Part shown: positions 1 through 9,417 of the stretch, piece by piece | Layout: each line of letters opens with the position of its first letter | Position numbering within the stretch: position 1 is the first letter of the stretch | Origin: G965226155 sp965226155 | Lineage (GTDB): Bacteria; Pseudomonadota; Gammaproteobacteria; Eutrophobiales; Eutrophobiaceae | Reading direction: 5' to 3' | DNA length: 64,000 nt | Assembly (NCBI GenBank): GCA_965226155.1 | Contig: OZ245331.1 | Location: forward strand, 2,542,001 to 2,606,000 | Notes under the pieces: generated by a model | Databases searched by the model: none | What the model saw: only the letters and a program-made list of their open reading frames with translations | What the model was told of the DNA's origin: nothing | Program-made: the position numbers and the translations under genes

Positions 1-1683
1 CCCATTGATGGGGTCATTGTTGTCAAAGCCGATGATTCTCTTATCGGTAAAATCCTGAATATCGTAATAGAAAGCACGAATATTGATGGTACCATTGTCA
101 TTGGCGAGTCGTCGTTCATAGCGTGCCTCAAATTCCCACGCCGTTTGCGGTACCAGCCCCAGATTACCTGCATCGATTTCGTTGTCGTTGGAATCGAATT
201 CAGGTACAAATAAACCAAGATTTAGCTGTTCAACCGTACGCTCTATTTTTAACTGTATCTGGTCTGAAGGTGTTAAATCGTAGCGCAGGTCTGCCCTGGG
301 CTTAATAAAGAAATAATCTTGATCCGGTGAAGTTGGAAAATTATCGGATACATTTGAAGCTTCTGCAACGATTGAACTTTCAAGCGCCAATCGGTCGTTA
401 ATCATCCAGTTATGAATAACAAATAACTCTTCTCGCAATTCTTTGACCTCAGTGACTAATGTCGGCTGAGGCTCGACAGACCCGTTATTATCCAGGTCGA
501 AAAATACAGTGAAGGTCTGATCAAGATTATTTAACGCGCCTTCTGCCCCGATTTCTAAATTCATGGATGAATTGATTGGCCAACTATAACTGCCGCGAAT
601 AATTCCTTGCGAGGGTAATGGTTTATCTTCACTGCGATTGATCTCTGATGTGACATTGCCAACGATCTCGTTACGGGTATTGATAAAATCCTGATCAGTT
701 TCAATGTAAACAAAAATCAGGTTGAAATCGCCATCAGCTATCTTTTTTCGATACTCTGCACCGATTTCAAATTCTATTTGTAACGGTAAAGTAGATTTTT
801 TCCGATCGATACCGCTCCGATTCAACGTGCCATCAGCATTAAATGCCGTAAACTGAATATTCTCGTTTGATTCGATGTCTTTTCGTGTATATAGACCATT
901 GATCAGGAAAGTATCTCCATTATCAAATTCGTAGTTCAGGTTAGCCGTAAAAATGTAATAATGGAAATCTCGGTTATCATCTGATAAACGGTTCTGCTGA
1001 ATACTGCCATCGGGAAAATAATAAAATTCCTCGCGTGATCGGTTGGTCCAACGAAATCGCCCTATTCGAGAAGGTGACCAGAGTTCTTTTTCGAAGCTGA
1101 TTAAATAACCCAGGTCATTTCTACGGCCATTGTGTGAGACAAGTCCCTCAACATCAAACCAACCCTTGTCGTTAAACTTACTGGTCAGCTGCCACGCCGT
1201 CTTCCCACTCTCCTCCCCTGCTTCGCCAATAATCAAATTGACAAGGATACCTTCGCTGAACACATTTGCATCGGGAGAAGTGCCGCGAATAAGTTGTATA
1301 CACTGCACAGAGCTGGCTTGAATACGTCGTAAAGATGTTGTTATCTGATTGACCTTACCGGCGATGCGTTTACCATTAATCAGTATCTGCTCGCCACTTG
1401 ATCCTAGGCCACGGTCCTGTTGATTATCTTCCGTATTCTCAAGGATCACCATTACACCGGGAATACGGCGAAGCATATCTTCCGCTGTTGTTACATCATA
1501 GCGTTGGAAATATCCTCTGTCATAAATGACGGTCGTTGCATCTTCATTGCCTACACACTGCGCAAGGTCAAGCTGTTGAACAGTCCCTTCCTGGGGTGCT
1601 TCTTGTGCGTTAACCATGTCGATGGTCAAACATGCTATCGCCATTGACATTAAAGTAGTCTTCAAGACTGTTAGTGTATTCAA
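1..1683 (-). CDS. TonB-dependent outer-membrane receptor, 3' end outside window
   Basis: The minus strand is open without a stop from about 1683 to the left edge, giving at least 561 codons. After a signal-like N-terminus ending in MVNA-QEAP comes a plug-domain pattern: VTTAEDMLRRIPGVMV near residue 60, then GEQILINGKR and RRIQASSVQCIQLIRG. Long alternating beta-strand segments typical of an outer-membrane barrel follow. The C-terminal barrel strands lie beyond the window. Such receptors import siderophores, vitamins or carbohydrates using TonB energy; the substrate cannot be told. The start is uncertain: a TTG at 1683 gives a signal peptide with a lysine in its n-region, whereas the ATG at 1650 leaves almost no n-region. 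It is divergent from the molybdoenzyme remnant at 1858. The cysteine in the LAQCVGN segment near the mature N-terminus is unusual. Confidence 0.85.
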   Translation of the reverse strand, partial: MNTLTVLKTTLMSMAIACLTIDMVNAQEAPQEGTVQQLDLAQCVGNEDATTVIYDRGYFQRYDVTTAEDMLRRIPGVMVILENTEDNQQDRGLGSSGEQILINGKRIAGKVNQITTSLRRIQASSVQCIQLIRGTSPDANVFSEGILVNLIIGEAGEESGKTAWQLTSKFNDKGWFDVEGLVSHNGRRNDLGYLISFEKELWSPSRIGRFRWTNRSREEFYYFPDGSIQQNRLSDDNRDFHYYIFTANLNYEFDNGDTFLINGLYTRKDIESNENIQFTAFNADGTLNRSGIDRKKSTLPLQIEFEIGAEYRKKIADGDFNLIFVYIETDQDFINTRNEIVGNVTSEINRSEDKPLPSQGIIRGSYSWPINSSMNLEIGAEGALNNLDQTFTVFFDLDNNGSVEPQPTLVTEVKELREELFVIHNWMINDRLALESSIVAEASNVSDNFPTSPDQDYFFIKPRADLRYDLTPSDQIQLKIERTVEQLNLGLFVPEFDSNDNEIDAGNLGLVPQTAWEFEARYERRLANDNGTINIRAFYYDIQDFTDKRIIGFDNNDPING

Positions 1684-1857
1684 TGAGAAATAGGGACAAA
1701 CCACGGTTTAAGTAAAAATAATTTGAATCAAAGTAAGGATTACTAATTAATTTATATCTGAAATGTTACTCCGACCCCAATTATTTGCAATGCTGATGGT
1801 GCTTACGATATTCTAACTTAAAAACCGAACGAGGGAGGACTACACTACCTTCAAGTA

Positions 1858-4121
1858 ATGAAATCCAACATGACTATGAATTCAAAACTAAGCCGTAGAA
1901 AGTTTATAACAGCGAGTGCGACTGCAAGCGGCGGATTGGTTCTGGGCTTTTATATACCAGACGTTTTCGCTAATGATATAGACACAGCGAGTCAACCGTG
2001 GAAGTCGTACACTGACAAGACAGACGCTGAAGTTAACGCTTGGTTAGTCATAGCCACAGATGACACGGTAACAATTCGGGTGGCGCAATCCCAGATGGGT
2101 GAAGGCGTGTTTACGTCGTTGCCTATGATAGTAGCTGAACAGCTACAATGTGACTGGAGCAAAGTCAGAGCGGAATATGCCTCTGCAAATCGTAGCCTGC
2201 GAGAGGATTGGGTCTACAAGCGGATGTTAACATCAGGTAGCGGTGCTATCCGACGATCTCGCGTTTTTTTACAGCAAGCAGGCGCAAGTGCGAGAGAGCG
2301 GTTGATCCAAGCAGCGGCAGAGCAATGGAGCGTGCCAGCCTATACCTGTACAGCTAAGGACAGTGTCGTAACACATTAGGCGACAGGACAATCGTTAAGA
2401 TACGGCGAAGTCGCTGCTGTAGCGGCTAAAGTCAAGCTATCCGAAGAACCAAAAATCAAAACACCCGATCAATTTACCTTACTAGGGCAACCAGTAGCCC
2501 GGTTGGATACACCAGTCAAAGTAAATGGCAGCGCTAAATTTGGTATTGATGTTCGCCTACCGGACATGTTGTATGCCACAACCAAGTCTTCCCCTGTGGT
2601 GGGTGCCCGGGTCAAGCGTTTTGACTTTAATGCGATTAAAGATCGCCCTGGTGTTCATTCGGTCGTGGAGTTTACAGGCGAGAACGATCCCGTGGGATTA
2701 AGAAGTGGTGTAGCCGTGGTTGCTGACACCTGGTGGAGAGCAAAGATAGCCTTAGATCTCCTGCCTATCGAATGGGATTATGGTCCAAACACCCATGTGA
2801 ATTCTAAGGATATCGCAGAAAAAGATATTGAGGTGTTAAATGGTAATTCCGGCATTACCCAGTATGAGAAAGGTGATGCCCCAGATGCGATAAGGTCAGC
2901 AACCAAGGCAGTGGAAGCCATTTACTCTGCACCCTACCAAGCACATGCAACTATGGAGCCATCAGGATGTACTGCACAAGTGAAATCCGACCACGTTGAC
3001 GTCTGGTTAGGCACGCAGGATCCGGAAGGTGCGCTGAGAACTTCTGCCAAACTAACGGGTGTAGCGCCAGAAAATGTGCACGTTCACAATTGTTTTCTGG
3101 GAGGTGGATTTGGTACGCGTGGATCACGCAGTGAAGTAATACAGGCAATTGAAGTTGCTAAAACATTAAGCGGACGTCCTGTCAATTTAGTTTGGACAAG
3201 AGAAGAAGATTTTAACAATGATTATTTCAATCCTAATGCCATGCTTAAGTTCCAGGCAGCGTTGGACTCGGACGGTATGCCGACCGCCTGGTTCAATCAT
3301 ATCACTGTCGACTCTTTCTTTGAGTGGCTAGTGCCTAAGATGCGTAAGAACGGTTTGGACTGGGGGGCAACTAATGGACTCCTAGGCCCCGATTCAAAAA
3401 ATCAATTAGGGGAAAGAGGGGGAATGGCGTATCAGATCCCTAACATGCGGGTAGAGTACACCATGCGCAACACCCACATCCCAGTGGGATTCTGGCGTGC
3501 TCCTGGGCACAACCATAATATCTTCATGAGGGAGTCATTTATTGACGAGCTGGCACACACTAGTGGCAAGGATCCAGTCGACTATCGGCGTGCGCTGCTC
3601 AAGCAAGCTCCAGATTGTTAAATGTTCTTGAGAAGGTGGTTGATAAAGCGAACTGGGGTAAAACATTACCTCGGGGAACTGCCCAAGGATTTGCTATAAC
3701 CGAGGGTTTTGGCACCATCGCTGCTCAGGTTGCTCAAGTAACAGTGAGCAAGAATGGAGAGATAAAAATAGATAAGATAGTTAACGCGCTTGACTGCGGT
3801 CATGTTATTAACCCACTGACTATAGAGATGCAGATGGAGAGTGCGCTTGTATACGGGCTGAGTGCTGCGTTGTATGGTGAAATCGCCCTAGAAAATGGGC
3901 GTGTTCAGCAGAGTAATTATGACGACTACCTGGTTATGAAGATGAAAGATATGCCCGAAGTCGAAACACTTTTTGCTCTGAGTGGTGGCAAAAAATGGGG
4001 TGGGATTGGTGAGGCTGGTTTGCCGGTAGGTTTAGCTACTGTGGCCAATGCGATATTCGTAGCAACAGGTAATCGCGTTCGCTCTATACCTTTTAATCAT
4101 CACGACCTTAGTTGGGCTTAG
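1858..4121 (+). pseudogene. Isoquinoline 1-oxidoreductase beta subunit-like molybdoenzyme (IorB type), broken
   Basis: The reading frame encodes a xanthine-oxidase-family molybdopterin-binding subunit of about 754 residues, the usual IorB size. It starts with a Tat signal (SRRKFITASA), so the protein would be periplasmic. GGGFGTRG and GFWRAPGHNHN are molybdopterin-site motifs. GGIGEAGLP near the C-terminus carries the conserved catalytic glutamate. Two lesions interrupt it. An in-frame TAG lies at 2377-2379, after which the same frame resumes into recognisable sequence. A one-base frameshift lies near 3606-3614, where the frame ending APDC-stop should continue RLLNVLEKVV. The 2Fe-2S alpha subunit (iorA) that normally partners it is not adjacent. 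A strong purine-rich AGGGAGGA lies about 18 bases before the ATG, further than ideal. Either lesion alone would prevent the full subunit being made. Confidence 0.85.
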
Positions 4122-4172
4122 TATACTCATCACTAGTTGTATAGTACTTCCCTGCCCCAGCAAGTCATCTAC

Positions 4173-5420
4173 CTAATTAGTAATTTTCTCCTTGTAGTCG
4201 AGTTTCCTCTTTTGCAGCTGGGATTTCGTTTCTTTAGTCAGTAGCCCGGCAGTAATGACACCCCAAGCTGATAGATCCTTAGAATTGGCTTGCTTTACCA
4301 TTTCGTCAAGTAACTGCTCAATATCCTTCGTCCAGGAAACAATATCAGCTAACAACAATATTAATATTTGATCATCATTCGTTATAATTTCAATACCCGC
4401 TACATTGCTTTCTAATGATTTTAAAGAATTGATTTGTTGATGGTAATACAGCAACGTCGCGACAGCTTGTTCGTAGACTAATGCAGCATGCTCATCTTTT
4501 GCCTGCAAAGCAGCTTGTATCAATACAGAACGGTTTTCGACATTGTCTAATTTCGACAAATAGTGGACAAGCTTGGTCCAATGTCGCGGGGAATAGAATG
4601 GATGCGCAAAAAACTGTTCTTGTAATGTCTTGCTGACCAACATAGTTTCAAGCAATTGTGCATTGAGTTGCTGGAGTTCTTCAATCGAATTTCTTTTTAT
4701 CAAAAGGGATATTTCAAAATCCAGCGCTTTGTTTTCACTTTTGAGTGATTTTATCGCCGGCCTGATCAATGATGCCGTTCTCGCAGAAATATTACCTGCT
4801 GACCTCATGCTTGCTACTACACCTAGATATTCTTGAACCTTTGTGTTGGTGGAAAATACATCTAAATTCCATTGGCCAGCTACATTATGTTTATGCGTCA
4901 CTATTGTCGGATCAGTAGATTCCTCTCCTGAATACTGAAATGATCTTTGAGACTCTGTCGGCGGTATAGTTAAGGTCTCATTAAGATTGTCCACTAATTG
5001 ACCTGTAATATTCCTCGCGCTTGAAACGGGTTGTGCGAGAATATCTAAAGCATGATCCGACCTAATAGTTAGTTGCCCTCTAAGTTCGGGAGGAACTGTA
5101 TTGTCTTTTACATCAAGTTCATTGATAGCAATCCCTAAGGTTTTGATCTCCTTAACAGGCTCTCTTAATAGAGGAAGTGAATTGATGTCGTACGTTCCAT
5201 AATCTGACGTTACTCGAAAATAAAAAGCGCCTTCTCTGGACTCTACTTCTTCAACGCGGTGATATTGAGATTTGATTAATTCTGGCGATAAAATTTCAGA
5301 CAAAGGGACTATGGGATCATTTCCGTAAGCATTAACAAAGGGAGTAGCGACTAAACTAAGCACCAGAAATGTACCGAGCCAGATATTTTTAAGTAAATAA
5401 CAATTCAATTGTGGCATCAA
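4173..5420 (-). CDS. Secreted protein of unknown function
   Basis: A 415-residue protein that I do not recognise. The N-terminus has a Sec-type hydrophobic stretch (WLGTFLVLSLVATPFVNA) followed by a mature, largely soluble sequence. The second half is rich in leucine, glutamate and lysine and looks helical, with a lysine-rich tail. No enzyme motif is visible. It starts four bases after the stop of the DUF6152 gene on the same strand, so it is probably the last gene of a transcript running TPR protein, DUF6152 protein, this protein. A periplasmic role linked to the DUF6152 protein is an inference from spacing only. Confidence 0.7.
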   Translation of the reverse strand: MMPQLNCYLLKNIWLGTFLVLSLVATPFVNAYGNDPIVPLSEILSPELIKSQYHRVEEVESREGAFYFRVTSDYGTYDINSLPLLREPVKEIKTLGIAINELDVKDNTVPPELRGQLTIRSDHALDILAQPVSSARNITGQLVDNLNETLTIPPTESQRSFQYSGEESTDPTIVTHKHNVAGQWNLDVFSTNTKVQEYLGVVASMRSAGNISARTASLIRPAIKSLKSENKALDFEISLLIKRNSIEELQQLNAQLLETMLVSKTLQEQFFAHPFYSPRHWTKLVHYLSKLDNVENRSVLIQAALQAKDEHAALVYEQAVATLLYYHQQINSLKSLESNVAGIEIITNDDQILILLLADIVSWTKDIEQLLDEMVKQANSKDLSAWGVITAGLLTKETKSQLQKRKLDYKEKITN

Positions 5421-5424
5421 TCAT

Positions 5425-6495
5425 CTAGGGTGTTTTTTGCGGTGGAAACAAGTCTTTCTGAGCCGCCTCTAAGTCGCACTCGTATGTAACTTCAATATCA
5501 GGAACTTTGCGATAGGTTCCATTTACAATAACCGGTTCCGTCAGATAAACCGGGTCTTCGATCGTCACTGTAATAGTCATCCCCATGCCACCATTGTTAA
5601 GGGTGTAATGTTCAATGATCCGTTTTTGTTCGCTTGAATAAATGCCAGGAGCCAGGCCCCATTTCACGCCAGCAGGAAAGCCGACAGTATCCACCAGTAG
5701 GCTGCCATCCTCATCAATGTGGGCAATGGAATGCCCTACCAAACTCGGTTCAAGATCATCAGGATGCCTGGTCTCATCTAAATGGAGTGTCCGAGTATAC
5801 GCTGAATATTGTGATGTAATTTCAATTCGATCTACATAACGTTTCCACGAATAAGCATAAGGCCCGAGGGAATAAAAAGGTAACCCTCGTTCTGCACATT
5901 CGTACCCAGGGTTATCACGGTAATCAAAGCGGACACGCTGTGCTTCCCCCAGCTCGGTTAACGGCCAGCTACCCTCTTCTGGCGGTTCGAAAGGTTCAGA
6001 TGTCACTTGAGTATTTGGGCCGCGCGTCCAGGTTCCGGAAAAATCTTTTGAAGGTAAATTATCCTCACTTGCAATCGATGTAGCAGGAACTACTTTGACT
6101 GTGCCCACAGTTCTATTGTTAATTGCTATGTAAAATGTTTCACCATCTTCACGAATGACATGATCTAGTAGTATGTGATTTTTTTTAGGATCCCGATTGG
6201 GATTGCCGACAACAACGACATTATCTCCTGTTTCAATTAAATCTTCCTCCCAGCCCATTTTTTTCAATGTTATTACTGAGCCCGTTTCGACAAGCCAGGT
6301 TTCAATTTCATTGTTTTCCTTCGTTGCCTGAACTTCCATATAAACGTGGGGATTCCGCCACCTGAAATAAGTCACCGTGCCTGCAACAGTCACAGTGTCA
6401 TCAAACGAAAATTTGGCGCGGCCATGGTGTGACATCACCGGCGTTACGTTAAAAAAGAATACACACACGGTGAGAATGAATAATGTGGATTTCAT
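5425..6495 (-). CDS. DUF6152 family periplasmic protein
   Basis: A 356-residue secreted protein. After a signal peptide (LFILTVCVFFFNVTPVMS) the mature chain begins SHHGRAKF. A DUF6152-like pattern follows: D-TVTVAGTV, a W-RNPHVYMEV segment, and GDNVVVVGNPNRDPKKNH. These proteins are common in gamma- and alphaproteobacteria, and their biochemical role is unsettled. The C-terminal half (about residues 150-350) contains the SGTWTRGPN and CAERGLPFYS segments seen in this larger architecture. A paralogue lies at 14662-15918 with the same order of motifs and 60 extra residues in the linker. It follows the TPR gene by about 100 bases, with a palindromic repeat between them, and precedes the unknown secreted gene by four bases. 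Confidence 0.8.
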   Translation of the reverse strand: MKSTLFILTVCVFFFNVTPVMSHHGRAKFSFDDTVTVAGTVTYFRWRNPHVYMEVQATKENNEIETWLVETGSVITLKKMGWEEDLIETGDNVVVVGNPNRDPKKNHILLDHVIREDGETFYIAINNRTVGTVKVVPATSIASEDNLPSKDFSGTWTRGPNTQVTSEPFEPPEEGSWPLTELGEAQRVRFDYRDNPGYECAERGLPFYSLGPYAYSWKRYVDRIEITSQYSAYTRTLHLDETRHPDDLEPSLVGHSIAHIDEDGSLLVDTVGFPAGVKWGLAPGIYSSEQKRIIEHYTLNNGGMGMTITVTIEDPVYLTEPVIVNGTYRKVPDIEVTYECDLEAAQKDLFPPQKTP

Positions 6496-6549
6496 GAGCC
6501 TAAACTAAAATAAACTCCTAATCTAAAAATGTTACATTCATCCTTATTG

Positions 6550-6579
6550 AATGTCTGCTTTGTGACATAAGCGGACGTT
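6550..6579. repeat. Dispersed GTCCGCTT palindrome, copy A (inverted orientation)
   Basis: An imperfect 30-bp palindrome with arms AATGTCTGCTTT and TAAGCGGACGTT around a six-base loop. Relative to most other copies in the window it lies in the opposite orientation. It sits between the TPR gene and the DUF6152 gene, where a transcript would form a hairpin. Confidence 0.8.
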
Positions 6580-6592
6580 CATTGAGCAAGGA

Positions 6593-8242
6593 TCAGTTCG
6601 AAAAACCAATCCGATTACGCAATTCTACAAAACGGGGTTCATCCATGACTGGGTCGCTCATAACATTGGATTTAATATATTGTAAAGAGACAAGTCCTCC
6701 GTTCGGATCTTGGCTTAAGGCGTCGTATGCTTCATCAGTATTACCAATCGCTAGATTCATCAGGGTCGAATTAGTTATACTAACGGATTGTCCTTTTGCA
6801 ATCCTCGTCTCGTACTCATTCACAAGTCTAGCCGCATCTTCACTTAACCCAAGTCTTGAATAGGTGTATGCCACCATCATATCTGGTCCTCTACCTACCT
6901 CAGTTTGTATCTGCTCTGCAGTCCGTATCGCTTTTATTGACTCATCCTTGTTTCCGGATAAATATTCCGCGATTCCGAGCATCCTATATAGCCAGGGAAA
7001 CTCATAGTATTTGAGGCCCTGACGGAATTGATACGCAGCTTCATCTGACCGACCACCAAACGTTAACGGCGAACCGAGACGTGCATGCCAGCTGGCATCA
7101 TTTGGTGTTAATGCCTGAGCACGTCCTGCCATTTGGACAGCTTTATCATGCTCTTCAATAACCGAAAGAAAATGGGCATAGCCATCTAATATAACTGTCA
7201 CATTCGGGCCCAACTGCAACGCACGTTCGTAGGCTTGGTTTGCCTCTACATTACGTCCGTTTATGAAATGGATCAATGCCTGGGCCATATGGGCGAAACA
7301 GAGGTTTGGATCCAGTGCCAAGGCTTTTTCAGTATGGGCAGCGGCTATCTTTTCTTCTTCAGCTAAGCTCGACAACCTGCTTGGATTAGCAAAAGTATGG
7401 GCAATCCCATAAGAAGTCGCCTTAAGGGCGTGGGCCAGGGCAAAGTCTGGATCAGCTGCAATTGCCTCATCCATGTGTTGATAAAACTTAGGTGGCATCC
7501 CAGCTTCAATGTGAGAAACTACCGTTCTTCCCTTTAAGTAAAGTTTATAAGCTTCAATTGAGTTGGCTAGTGGTTTGTGAATGCGTGCTTTTTCTGCCTC
7601 AGATACATTTGCGCCGACGGCCATGGCAATCTGCTCGACAATCTCTGCTTGTATAGTAAAGATATCAGCCAGGTCACGCTCATATGTCTCAGACCACAGC
7701 TCATTATTATCAGCGGCATTAAAGAGTTGTACATCAACGTTGATTATATTGTCATCATAAAGGACGCTACCCTTCATGATGGCCCCTACGTTGAGATTAG
7801 AAGCAATCTCATCTATAGGCATGTCACTTGGAAATTTTGCCTCACCTACAATATCTTTATTTGTATAACTGATATCCGTATTAAAGACACCGTTATGTGC
7901 AATGACGCTCATGTCTTCAATTTGGGCGAGTAAAAACAGGAGATCTTGATGGAAACCCATGGTGAGGTAGGCATCATCGGGGTTTGGGCTCAGGTTATTA
8001 AAAATTAATACCGCTACGGAGTTATGCAGGACAGTATCAATTTCGTCGGCATCCATTTCGTTTATTGTTTCTGCTGGCTCAACGACTGGCAGTATTGCCT
8101 GTTCTGCAACCAATTCGGGCTCGTTTGTCAGTATGTAGTTATCAATAATAAGAAACGCTAAAACTAATACGACCAGTCCAACAATAAAGTAAACCAGCGT
8201 ATTCCCGGTAAAACGGCGATCAGTTATTTGATTTGTTAACAT
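6593..8242 (-). CDS. Membrane-anchored FlgO-like/TPR repeat protein
   Basis: A 549-residue protein with one N-terminal transmembrane helix (about residues 16-36, VYFIVGLVVLVLAFLIIDNY). Residues about 75-200 contain VAVLIFNNLSPNPDDAYLTMG, then LNVGAIMKGSVLYDDNIINVDVQLFNA. This is the pattern of the FlgO/TolB-like domain found in CadC-like and adenylate-cyclase-linked TPR proteins. TPR repeats fill residues 230-520 (for example AAHTEKALALDPNLCFAHMAQAL). There is no N-terminal winged-helix or cyclase domain, so a scaffold role is likelier than direct regulation; this is inference. A GAGGGGG ribosome site precedes the ATG. A fragment of a second copy of its C-terminus survives at 15924-15982. Confidence 0.75.
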   Translation of the reverse strand: MLTNQITDRRFTGNTLVYFIVGLVVLVLAFLIIDNYILTNEPELVAEQAILPVVEPAETINEMDADEIDTVLHNSVAVLIFNNLSPNPDDAYLTMGFHQDLLFLLAQIEDMSVIAHNGVFNTDISYTNKDIVGEAKFPSDMPIDEIASNLNVGAIMKGSVLYDDNIINVDVQLFNAADNNELWSETYERDLADIFTIQAEIVEQIAMAVGANVSEAEKARIHKPLANSIEAYKLYLKGRTVVSHIEAGMPPKFYQHMDEAIAADPDFALAHALKATSYGIAHTFANPSRLSSLAEEEKIAAAHTEKALALDPNLCFAHMAQALIHFINGRNVEANQAYERALQLGPNVTVILDGYAHFLSVIEEHDKAVQMAGRAQALTPNDASWHARLGSPLTFGGRSDEAAYQFRQGLKYYEFPWLYRMLGIAEYLSGNKDESIKAIRTAEQIQTEVGRGPDMMVAYTYSRLGLSEDAARLVNEYETRIAKGQSVSITNSTLMNLAIGNTDEAYDALSQDPNGGLVSLQYIKSNVMSDPVMDEPRFVELRNRIGFSN

Positions 8243-8410
8243 AATGCCCCCTCAAATACAGAGAGTATGTTTGTTCGCTCTATAAAACGAGCGAAGTCTA
8301 TTTGTGGCTATCCCCTGCATGGAATACCCAGCATGACCTTATTTTACCTTAGTCCAAGGAGATATTGATACTAATAGATAGGGGATCCCATTGACTAAAG
8401 CAAATAGGAT

Positions 8411-8432
8411 GAATGTCCGCTTTGTGTCAAAA
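8411..8432. repeat. Degenerate half-copy of the GTCCGCTT palindrome, copy B
   Basis: The left arm GAATGTCCGCTTTGTG is preserved, but the right arm has decayed into unrelated sequence. It lies in the promoter-side gap between the TPR gene and the DoxX gene. Confidence 0.55.
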
Positions 8433-8498
8433 GGTTTCACATCATGGAATAAATGACACAAAATCGAATCTTACTATTAGATAAATATAGGGGGAATT

Positions 8499-8906
8499 AT
8501 GTTAGATTTTATGATTGATAATAAATACGTCTTACTCACGGGCCGTGTTCTATTGGTTATTGTTTATCTCTATTTGAACCCTTTTCTTACTTGGGATTTT
8601 CTTGCCAATGGTCTCCACCCAGTTGCAACGGCCGCAGTAAAGGGTATTCCTGCTTTTTTAGTTTGGGCGTCTATGGTACTTAAGTTGTTTGCTGGGTTTG
8701 CTATTATTATTGGTTTTCAAACCAGGCTTGGGGCACTTGCCCTTATCGTTTTTACGCTCTGTACAGCATTTATTTTCCATTTCCCTACAGAGCCAGACAT
8801 GAACTATGTCGTGTTCTTAAAAGAAATCTCTATGATTGGTGGTTTACTTATTCTCGCAGCTGTAGGGCCTGGTGAGTTGAGTGTGGAAGGACGTAAAAAA
8901 TCCTAG
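8499..8906 (+). CDS. DoxX family membrane protein
   Basis: A 135-residue integral membrane protein with four predicted helices: residues 10-27, 50-73, 78-95 and 105-123. The DoxX layout is visible: an N-terminal GRVLLVIVYL, the AFLVWASMVLKLFAGFAIIIGFQTRLGALAL core and a FLKEISMIGGLLILAAVGPG end. DoxX proteins are small quinone-linked or redox-associated membrane proteins whose function varies. AGGGGGAA precedes the ATG at suitable spacing. It stands alone, upstream of the first tRNA-Leu fragment, and its TAG stop is directly followed by palindrome copy C. It is shorter than and only distantly similar to the DoxX protein of the bufferin operon at 32423. Confidence 0.85.
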   Translation: MLDFMIDNKYVLLTGRVLLVIVYLYLNPFLTWDFLANGLHPVATAAVKGIPAFLVWASMVLKLFAGFAIIIGFQTRLGALALIVFTLCTAFIFHFPTEPDMNYVVFLKEISMIGGLLILAAVGPGELSVEGRKKS

Positions 8907-8909
8907 GAT

Positions 8910-8938
8910 AATATCCGCTATTGCACAAAGCAGATATT
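8910..8938. repeat. GTCCGCTT palindrome, copy C, joined to a tRNA fragment
   Basis: Arms AATATCCGCTA and AAAGCAGATATT around TTGCAC. It ends five bases before the tRNA-Leu fragment at 8944. The same palindrome-plus-fragment pair recurs at 18509-18600. Confidence 0.75.
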
Positions 8939-8943
8939 AATGT

Positions 8944-9000
8944 TGGTGCCCAGGGCCGGACTTGAACCGGCATGGCCGTTAAGCCGAGGGATTTTAAGTC
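8944..9000 (-). repeat. tRNA-Leu 3'-end fragment (att-like scar 1)
   Basis: Read on the minus strand these 57 bases are the 3' part of a tRNA-Leu(UAA) gene. It runs from the anticodon arm (GACTTAAAATCCC) through variable arm and T arm (GGTTCAAGTCC) to an encoded CCA. The 5' half is missing. It is in the same orientation as the intact gene at 22327-22414 and differs from it at a few positions, including the acceptor stem (GGGCACCA against CGGGTACCA). Such 3' fragments are what tyrosine-integrase elements leave at the end distal to the tRNA gene. Confidence 0.8.
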
Positions 9001-9417
9001 GCAGAGGAGCAATAAACTGCAACAACTAACAACTAATGACAGTAACAATATTAGATAGTTACCGAAATGCTGTTGTTGACAGCTTTTGCCAATTATCGTG
9101 ATTATTTGTCAGCAAGTGCGCCATTAGTACGCCACAAAAAGAGTACCGTCCATCTGACTCTGTCACTAATGTACATGGTGCTCCCCTGCCCTTCAAATAA
9201 GTCTTTAACTAACTATGCAATTAAAATAAGTTTGATACACCAACATGTCCGTTATCGAACCAAAGCAGACATTTATAAACGATAATGGTTTTGGCAAAGG
9301 ACTCAACACACACCAAGGCGCCATCACTAATCAACGGTATTAATTTATACGAGAATACACTATGCTCGGACGGACACGCATTGAATTTTCCTAATTCGAA
9401 CATCTGGTATTTAGATA
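9001..9417. other. Gene-poor stretch with palindrome copy D
   Basis: No supported gene. It holds palindrome copy D at 9243-9273 (right arm CAAAGCAGACATT) and AT-rich sequence before the malic enzyme remnant. Short open frames here are not supported by any family resemblance. Confidence 0.5.
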
